Both the position numbers and the translations under genes were made by a program. Below are positions 56,655 to 64,000 of a stretch of 64,000 nucleotides of DNA, piece after piece (positions within the stretch are counted from its first letter, which is position 1; each line of letters opens with the position of its first letter). Location of the stretch: the NCBI GenBank assembly GCA_947184155.2, contig CAMXCT020003680.1, forward strand, positions 186,001-250,000. Direction: 5' to 3'. This DNA is from Cladocopium goreaui (Eukaryota; Sar; Dinophyceae; Suessiales; Symbiodiniaceae). Below the pieces are notes generated by a model that searched no databases, had not been told where the DNA came from, and saw only the letters and a list, made by a program, of their open reading frames with translations.

Positions 56655-57225
56655 GTTGAGGGGGGAATGTAGTGTGTAGGGTATGAGTGGGAATTGTGGA
56701 GTGTGAAGTGTCGAGTATCGAGTGTCGAGTGTAAAGTGTAAAGTGTGGAGTGTAAAGTGTAGAGTGTCGAGTGCGGAGTGTAGAGTGTGGAGTGTAAAGT
56801 GTACAGTGTAGGGTGGAGTGTAAAGTGTCGAGTGTGGAGCATGAGTGTAAAGTGTAAACTGTAGAGTGTGGAGTGTAAAGTGTAGAGTGTAGCGTGTAGA
56901 GTGCGGAGTGTAAAAGTGTAGAGTCGAGTGTGGGGTATAAGTGTAAAGTGTGAAGTGTAAAGTGTGGAGCGTGGAGTGTAAAGTATAAAGTGTGAAGGGT
57001 AAAGTTTAAAGTGTAGAGTATAGACTGTAAAGTGTGGAGTGTCAAGTGCAAAGTGCAAATTGTAGAGTGTGAAGTGTAAAGTGTGAAGCATCGAGTGAAA
57101 AGTGAAGTGTACAGTGTGTAGTGTAAAGTGTAGAGTGTTGAGTGTAAAGTGTAGAGTGTGGAGTGTAAAGTGTAGAGTGTGGAGTGTCAAGTGTAGAGTG
57201 TGGAGTGTAGAGTGTAGAGTGTCCC
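56655..57225. repeat. GTGTAAAGTGTAGAGTGTGGA minisatellite
   Basis: About 570 bp of AGTGTAAAGTGTAGAGTGTGGAGTGT-type units (7-bp submotif AGTGTRR). The minus strand is free of stops in long stretches, giving Thr/Leu/His ORFs that are artefacts. Confidence 0.95.
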
Positions 57226-57259
57226 AAATATTACGCCTGTTCAAAATGACATGCGACAC

Positions 57260-57985
57260 ACAACAGATCTGCACCAAATACTGCCGTTGCCACGCAAAAT
57301 GAGACTCTCACGATGTCCCACGCCTGCCACGCTATTTGTGCATCATCGCCACTTGACACAGCTCTGACAATGCGATTCGCAAAAAACACGCAATACCACA
57401 TGTCTAAAGTGCTGCGCTTGCCACGCAAAATGAAGATGGGCGCGTCCAAAGTGTGTCGAGTGCCACAAAAAATGCAAGTCATCTTCTGAAAACCTTGCAA
57501 AACAACTTTTGTATACTTTTGTCATGTTATGAAACATGTTGCGACGTCACAAAGTGTCACGCGTGCGACACGAAACAAGGTTGGGCAACGTTTGAAACTC
57601 TCAAAAATGACCACTTTTGTAGCTCCCCATAGGCACGGGCACAGGGACCTCATACGAACGCCGGCGAATGGTTGCGAAAGGTTGCGCAATGTCTAGGGAA
57701 CACACCCTCCACCCCCAAACCCCCCAGAGTGAAACGGGAACCCTTGCTACGCATTTGGGAAAAACATCGAAAGTCTGGCGCTGTCATGCAAAAAAACGTT
57801 CAAGGCTTCAACCGGCCCGAAAATCCACACCTGCCACGAAAAACGTGCATAGCTCCAAAAAGGGACACGGCACACAGGCGAGAACGCACCTCCTGTAATA
57901 GGCTTGCGTATAGCAGTCTCTTGGAACACATTTCGTGCGAGACTTCCTTCGCCAAGGGAAACCCGAGGAATTGTAAAGGTCACCG
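57260..57985. repeat. Dispersed repeat with GCCTGCCACG motifs, copy 2 (opposite orientation)
   Basis: The reverse complement of about 57290-57480 is similar to 5239-5420. Further motifs of the family continue to 57985, such as CACCTGCCACG (57826) and TTTCGTGCGAGACTTCC (57932), the complement of the GGAAGTCTCGCACGAAA block at 5526. Confidence 0.7.
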
Positions 57986-58085
57986 AAAATGCAAACAAGT
58001 ATGAGGCAACCTTGAACCAACATCATGCCGTAACTAGTACCGTAGGAACCCCAAGCGTGAACACACTGTTTGCGGAAGTTTTTTT

Positions 58086-59322
58086 TTGGGAGGAACAACA
58101 TTTTTGGTTAGGCCTGTGCGTATTCCTGGGGTGTTGGGCAGCTTAGGAGGAACAAGCCGAATGGCAACTGTTTGCAGTGGTGTAAACAGATTGGGCGCAC
58201 AAGATGATGGCGAATTTGATTCAGAAATGCACAATAGAAGCTGGGTGTTGGCTGCGAATGCCTGCCAGCCGCTCAGCACGCTCACCAGCATTGAATTGAG
58301 TTGTGGTGTTGCAGACTCTGGAGATGGAACCGCGCATGACACCAATTTTGGGCACACTCCGTTGATACAATCAGCCATGGCTGGTATTGTTTCAGAAGTG
58401 CAAGGTCTCCTGTCAGCAAAATGCAATCCGGATGTGCAAGACGAAATGGGGATGACAGCACTCATGTGGACGGCATCTTCTCTTTACTATCCTGCATCAT
58501 GGAAACAAGATCACACTGGAGTTGCAATTTTGCTTTTGAATGGCAGAGCGTCAATAGACCTGGAAGACAACAATGGAGTCACGGCTTTGATGCATGCGTT
58601 GACATCATCTTCTGACAGCAGTGGTTTGAGTGGCAATCCTTTGGGGAATTCCGGTTTTGCATATCAGCGACATGGCCGATCCAGCCTGTACTGGGAGCGA
58701 GCTTGCCTTGCAAGTGGCGTGGCCGACATGATTCGGCTGATCATTGATTCGGGCCGGGGACTTATGCTAAGCCAAACTGTTCTTGTCAGATCAAAAAAAT
58801 CGTAGAGATTGGACAACATGTGGTACTGCAAAGTGAAGACGAACGATGTCTTGAGGTGCTGATATTGATCACTGCAGCAAGGATGGGATGACACCATTGA
58901 TGCTGGCCGCTGCAATTGGGAGCATTGGTTCCATGAAAATTCTTATTGAAGCCAGGGCAAACTTGCATCTCCAGGACCCTGAGGCAGTTTGAAGTTTGAT
59001 CTTGTCGCAGGTTGCTTATCCAGAGATTGAAATAGATTGAGGAATGGTCAGGCCACATTAACAGCAGTAGAAGCTGACTCCGTGAGCTGGTGAATGCAAC
59101 AATTCATGCAGGAGTCGCAAAGCAAGGGGCTCTTTATTGATATGTTCATTGAATATGTTGTAATGCCAAGCATGGAAATACATTTATAAAAAGCAAACGT
59201 GCCAAACCGACCAGGACATGAATGGTCAAACAGCACTTCAGTGGGCTGAGCAGAGAACAGACGCTGATGCAGAGATGGTGGAAACGTTAGCAGCAGTCTC
59301 CAGAATCAATCATGCACCTTGA
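58086..59322 (+). CDS. Ankyrin-repeat protein gene, three exons proposed
   Basis: Proposed exons are 58086-58752, 58856-58974 and 59215-59322, giving 297 codons plus a stop. Exon 1 contains ankyrin motifs: GHTPLIQSAMAG (about residue 89), DEMGMTALMWTAS and NNGVTALMHAL. Exon 2 adds KDGMTPLMLAAAIG and RANLHLQ, and exon 3 adds DMNGQTALQWAEQ. The joins preserve frame and ankyrin phase (IDSG/ADID and LHLQ/DMNGQ). They need a GC-AG intron (58753-58855) and a GA-AG intron (58975-59214), donor types known in dinoflagellates. Ankyrin repeats mediate protein binding; the partner is unknown. The start is uncertain: Met at 58086 or 58161, or an upstream exon. A 37-residue Ser/Gly-rich insert interrupts one repeat. 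If unspliced, the locus would be a pseudogene. Confidence 0.7.
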
Positions 59323-60559
59323 CTGTACCTTGAATGTACCAGACAAGGTGTTCCAGCTGTGTCTTGCCCGAACAGCTTGCTGCAACAACTTGCTGCATCT
59401 TGCTGAACTTGCTGCGTTTGATGGTTGTTTTCCTGTTCGACTGCTCGAAGGAAAGTATTTTACACCTGTCTTCAAAAGGATGTTGAGGATCCTTAATTCA
59501 ATTTGTAACAGGTTATTGTAGCTTACTCCAGAAGCGGCACTTCGGCAAATGACACATGGGCCTCCTCAGATACTTTACGTTTGTCTTCAAAGAAGAGAAA
59601 CCAACTAGAGACCCACTTGTAGATCAGTGGGTTGCAAGTCACTGAAATGATAAATATTGAGTGACAGAGTGTGAGGATTCTTTTTTCAGTAAGCAAAAGG
59701 ATTGGGCAAGGACTGTTTGCCTTGAGGCAATGAGACAATCCCTGCCATACGTCTTATTTTGTTTGCTGACCTGCTTTGAATTTGGACTGCTTGCAGCAAA
59801 TGCCTGCTCATTCATGATACCTCTTTCGAGGCAAGATTCTCGTTGTGAGTGTAAGATATACGCACTCATAGTTGAAGTTCGTGCGTGAAGACTGTAGCTG
59901 CATACTGCTGCATGCAGTCATTTTTCTTTGCAAATGCTCATACAAAGCAATTTGCCGCTTTTTAGGTGCCCTGCGGCACTTCCCCCCTTGGCCACTTTTG
60001 TTCTCGCTCTTTGGTCACCGGACTAAGCTTAAAAGCTGCAGGAGTGCTTGGAATCTACCTAGACTTCAGACATCAAAGGGGGATATAGTTCCGGCCCTTG
60101 AGTAATGCACTGTGGAAAGTTGACGACATGGATTCAAAGTTGCTTCGGTAGGTCCCAAGAAAATTCAGTGTCGAGATCTTGATGGAGGGTTTGACACAAA
60201 GGTTTGCTGAATTCCCCCATACTCTCGTTGCGTTTGCAACGAAGACCAGCCGCACTGAAAATCAATGGTCTGAGTTGGGAACCCCTGAGTTTCTGGTCAA
60301 AAACCGTTTGGGTTCTGGTTGTTGCCATTCCACTGCAAATGCCAAATGCTTTTGAATGTGTAGATCGAGTGATAAATGTCCTACCTAATGTAAAATGCTC
60401 GTGGTGTAAAATACCAGGTATATACAGTATAACAAGATGCCCATGTGAAAGGCGATCAAAATTCTGGTGCAGATGGCTTCCCATTTACAGGCTTCTATTG
60501 TGAATGACTTCTAATGTTAGGAGTCTGCCGGCGGATGTTTTTCAAACAACTTTGTTTTG
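59323..60559. other. Spacer, no gene seen
   Basis: No supported frame or repeat. It could hold the 3' UTR of the ankyrin gene. Confidence 0.45.
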
Positions 60560-61490
60560 TTGCCCACCTGCCAGGTGAGGGTCTCTAGATTTTATCAGAG
60601 TTACTTCCTCCTCCTTCCCTCCGCCCTTCCTTCCTTCCGCTTCCGGACCTCAACCGCGAGCTCCAGATCTCAGTGGACCTCAAACGCGAGCTCCAGATCT
60701 CAGTGGACCTCAAACGCGAGCTCCAGATCGGAGTGGACCTCAAACGCGAGCTCCAGATCGCAGTGGACCTCAAGCGCGAGCTCCAGATCTCAGTGGACCT
60801 CAAACGCGAGCTCCAGATCTCAGTGGACCTCAAACGCGAGCTCCAGATCTCAGTGGACTTCAAACGCGAGCTCCAGATCTCAGTGGACCTCGAACGCGAG
60901 CTCCAGATCGCAGTGGACCTCAAACGCGAGCTCCAGATCGCAGTGGACCTCAAACGCCAGCTCCAGATCTCAGTGGACTTCAAACGCGAGCTCCAGATCG
61001 CAGTGGACCTCAAACGCGAGCTCCAGATCGCAGTGGGTTGGAGCTCAGACCTCGACCGCGAGCTCCAGAGTCAGTGGACACTGCCATGCCTCAACCAGGC
61101 TCCAGTTCTCAGTGGGCACTGCCGTTGAGGTCCGGAAGTGCCCACTGAGAACAGGAGCTCGCGGTTGAGGTCCGGCAGATCTGGCGCTCGCGGTTGGGGT
61201 CCGGCAGTGCCCATGTCAGAGAGAATGTCAGAATAGATGCCCGATAGAATGCCAGAATAGCAGGTCAGATAGAATGCCAGAAAGAATACCAGAATGAATG
61301 CCAGAAAAGATCCAGATAGGATGTCAAATAGACGCCAGATAGAATGCCAGAATAGAACGTCAGAATATATAGAATGCCAGAAAGAATGCCGGAATAGAAC
61401 GTCAAACAATATATGCCATATATACTTCCAGATGAGATGTCGGAAACTATGACAAAATATTTTGTCACGGCGGGGATCGCTCGAAGTAAG
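60560..61490 (+). repeat. Composite dispersed repeat, copy 2
   Basis: It begins with the same palindrome CACCTGCCAGGTG (60565-60577), GAGGGT and TAGATTTTAT, then a CCTCCTCC tract. Minisatellite A is here a 30-bp unit (60646-61035, about 13 units; GACCTCAAACGCGAGCTCC core) that shares GGACCTCAACCGCGAG with copy 1. A perfect 16-bp inverted repeat follows (61105-61120 and 61137-61152). Minisatellite B has degenerate AGAATGCCAGA units (61210-61440). The end is GTCACGGCGGGGATC (61464) and TCGAAGTAA. Confidence 0.88.
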
Positions 61491-62447
61491 GCAATTCTTT
61501 TCCTTGAAGGTGACCAGAAGAGACCAAATTAGCACCAAAGTGGTCCAAAAACCGGCACAGCTGGATTTCCAGGCTCCTATTGCCTTTTTGAGCCGATATA
61601 TGTACACTGCTCGGCAAATGTCACAGCAAAATCCGATGAAGCTGGGCTCAGCATCGGCTTATTTTGAACCAAGGTAGTCTTGGGGCTCGAGCAGGGGATG
61701 ACCTCCAACCAACACAAAACAAAACCTAAATACGTTTGAAATAGGTTTGGTCGGTTTGGTAATTATATATAATTATATAACGGGCACTTCCCACGTGACT
61801 TTATTTTTTTGTCGTTTTTTTGTTTGGTTGGGCACACATTCCTTGCAAACAGCTTCAGATATGATTAGCATTAGTCAGCCAGATAGCCAACCGAAGGCCT
61901 AGCCGATACTGGGCCTGTGTCAGGCCATTTGGAGGTTGTGTTCGAATATGTTGAATCCATATTGGGCCTATTTTGAGTCTACGTCACTTGGCACTGGCGA
62001 GGAACAATTTGAGCTGACAGAAAGGATTTCCATCATCCCACCAGCGGGGCCCAATTTCTGGCCGTCAATGCGTGTCAAGGAAAACGGTCGACAAATTAGC
62101 GGGAAAAAACAGGGCATGTGAATTAGCCCTCATTGACCTCAACGAATCCTGCCTGTCTGCCTGTGATTCTTCCTTCAAAGATTTTGCATCTTGACAGCTT
62201 TGTCTTCCAGTTTGCCAGCCGGTCTATTGGTGCTGTTGTGGTCTTGAGGGTCTTTTTGGAACGTCCATGACTGTTGAAATGTTTTTGCAAAGTCGCTCTT
62301 GAGGTTTTGCCTCTGTACAGTAATTTGCAGAGGCATTGAAACAGACCAGAATATACAATTCCGTTTCTAAAGCAGGCGCAGGTTGCAAGGTCTCCTTCGT
62401 GCCTACTGGTTTAAGATAGTTTTTTTTAGAGGCGTTGTAAATCAGTC
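61491..62447. other. Spacer, no gene seen
   Basis: Unique sequence with a short AT run near 61763. No supported feature. Confidence 0.45.
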
Positions 62448-62951
62448 ATGCGCAATTGTCTGAGCGAAAGGTCAGATGAGCTTGATGCAGGGGAGCTTGC
62501 GGGTAGAATAGTGAAGGAGGCGGGGAGGGAGGCTCTGCATTTGTGCTTAATCTCACGAGTTCATGTTTCAACCCTGTGCTTTCTGCTTCTGGTAGCACTT
62601 CCGCCTCCACTTGGTGCAAAGCAGGCAGATTGCATTGCTGATGTCTTGTCTTGGATGGAAAACCACGGGATTTGTTGGGGCAAGGAACTCAAGGGACTTT
62701 GCAGATTCGACCTGCTTGGACTTGGAGACGTTGAGCCAGTGATTTTTGATATCTTGGATGGATTTTCAACAAAGATTTCGATGGTGCAGCGACTGAGTTG
62801 CCCGTACTGTAACGAGTGTACATCTGAAGGTTTTTTCCCTTGGACTATTCCGGCTTCCATTGCTTTACCAAGGCTTGCCAGACCAGCGCAAATTTGCTCG
62901 GTTGTGCGAGGCACACAGATAACATCTAAGAATCCATATGAAATCTATTGA
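62448..62951 (+). CDS. Hypothetical 167-codon ORF
   Basis: The frame has balanced, protein-like composition in its middle (ADCIADVLSWMENHG, FDLLGLGDVEPVIFDI) and a CPYCNEC cluster that could bind a metal. A hydrophobic stretch (STLCFLLLVALPPPLG) sits at about residues 41-56. No family is recognised, and an in-frame exon of a spliced gene is as likely as a complete gene. The length alone is not strong evidence. Confidence 0.22.
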   Translation: MRNCLSERSDELDAGELAGRIVKEAGREALHLCLISRVHVSTLCFLLLVALPPPLGAKQADCIADVLSWMENHGICWGKELKGLCRFDLLGLGDVEPVIFDILDGFSTKISMVQRLSCPYCNECTSEGFFPWTIPASIALPRLARPAQICSVVRGTQITSKNPYEIY

Positions 62952-63636
62952 CGACATACGGACGATGTGTTGGAAAAAAGGCTGCAACTATTTTGAGAGC
63001 GCACAGAGTTTAAATACAACATTTACCCAAACGGTGTGGCCAACAAATTCCAGGGTTTGTGCACATGGACTCGGGGCACTGACAAAGAGGTTGCAAAAGA
63101 TTCCTGACAGTCGTGTCTTCTCGCAGGTGTGTTCTATTCGTGGTGTTGCGCTCCAGGTCTTTGAACGTGAACTCAAACTGCCTGCCAGGGCAAGTAGTTT
63201 GAACAGCTTTCGATAATTTTAGGTTTCGTGGCAGGGACACTACTTCGGATGCATCGGGTGTCAGCTCTTGTAGCAGGCACAGTTGAGGTCCGTGGGGACG
63301 ACTGTCCGACATTATCTTTTGAATTTACGCTTTTAAACTCACATTTTCTGATGTTATGCTGGCGCGCTATTTACCGTCCCATAAAAACCATGGTCGGAGG
63401 GCTGTAATGTTCACTTGCACGTGCACATGTGGACGCCTTTGTTGGAGGTTCGGGGCCGTTGGTTTGGGGTTGGGGCAGTAACGTTCACTTGGATGTGCAC
63501 ATGTACTGGATTATATAGCTTATATACAAATATATATATACAATATAAATTTAAAGGTTAGGGGGTTGGGATGGGGTGGGGCAGTATAACATTCACTCGC
63601 ACTTGCCCACGTGCTCGTTGATGCTACGCTCTTGCC
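62952..63636. other. Spacer, no gene seen
   Basis: Contains GGGGTTGGGG-type G-rich phrases and two similar GTTCACTTG(C/G)A-(T/C)GTGCACATGT phrases (about 63408 and 63484). No gene is supported. Confidence 0.4.
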
Positions 63637-63785
63637 TCTTTCGTAACTTTCCAACACGCTCTTGATGCTATGCTCTTCATTTTCTCATGTACTGTGACTT
63701 CCAACATGCCCTTGATCCTACGGTCTTGAATTTCTCATGGCACTTCCAACACGCTCTTGATTCTTGATTCTACGCTCTTCCTGGA
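63637..63785. repeat. CCAACACGCTCTTGAT short tandem repeat
   Basis: Three to four degenerate units of about 50 bp sharing CTTCCAACACGCTCTTGAT and (G/A)CTCTT(C/G). Confidence 0.75.
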
Positions 63786-64000
63786 AAAGATTTGGATTCA
63801 ATTGTCGAAACTGTAAAAAAAAATGCAATGGCGAGCCCACCTCGTTTTTGAAAATAATTCCCTGTAAAGGTATGTAAAGGTTGCAAACGTGACTAAAACA
63901 GGAACCTTTTTTGAAGCAACATGCAACTCACGAAATCCAAGAGTTACTGCAGCGCCGTGACGTATATCAAATGGTAGGCCGGTAATTGGCACGCCGGGAT

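Noticed and set aside
60557-61168. 203-codon Ser/Arg/Trp/Thr repeat ORF
   Set aside because: The 30-bp unit is a multiple of three and keeps frames open; it belongs to the composite repeat.

Overview
The window is a eukaryotic genomic segment, gene-poor and dominated by retrotransposons and tandem repeats. Several signs point to a dinoflagellate, probably close to Symbiodiniaceae. An ankyrin-repeat gene can only be read through with a GC-AG and a GA-AG intron. The LTRs carry an 11-nt match to the 3' end of the dinoflagellate spliced leader. The retroelement types (DIRS-like elements with a methyltransferase-like domain, large copia elements) also fit. The taxon is an inference; no rRNA or other marker is present.

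Layout. 1-3777: 3' part of a DIRS-like tyrosine-recombinase retroelement (RT-RNase H frame, one in-frame stop, then a split direct repeat). 4121-9009: minisatellite arrays, including a 16-bp array present twice, each time followed by the same 162-bp flank, and an 8 x 72-bp array. 9671-30197: a Ty1/copia-type LTR retrotransposon (LTRs, primer binding site, gag-pol, a decayed extra ORF). Its 5' LTR is split by a 9.6-kb DIRS-like element at 9790-19395 that encodes a tyrosine recombinase, a zinc-finger gag-like protein and a methyltransferase-like/RT/RNase H polyprotein. The 3' LTR keeps the uninterrupted target, so the insertion site can be read to the base. 30630-31598: a foldback element. 31985-36960: a decayed copia relic holding a tRNA-derived SINE with a 19-bp target duplication; its RNase H is split by an apparent inversion. 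37165-46360: mostly featureless, with microsatellites. 46717-47650 and 60560-61490: two copies of a composite dispersed repeat with the same order of parts (palindrome, pyrimidine tract, minisatellite A, minisatellite B, conserved end). 48918-50509: a candidate terminal-inverted-repeat element inside AT-rich arrays. 51738-57225: tetranucleotide, AT-rich, AGATCTCT-type and GTGTAAAGT-type arrays. 58086-59322: the ankyrin-repeat gene, the only clear host-type gene.

The retroelement genes form three life cycles. Copia-type: Gag, protease, integrase, RT and RNase H, with tRNA-primed synthesis between LTRs. DIRS-like: RT/RNase H with a tyrosine recombinase and split direct repeats, leaving no target duplication. 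SINE: parasitises a LINE that is not in the window. Most long ORFs outside these elements are only stop-free readings of tandem repeats and are not annotated as genes.
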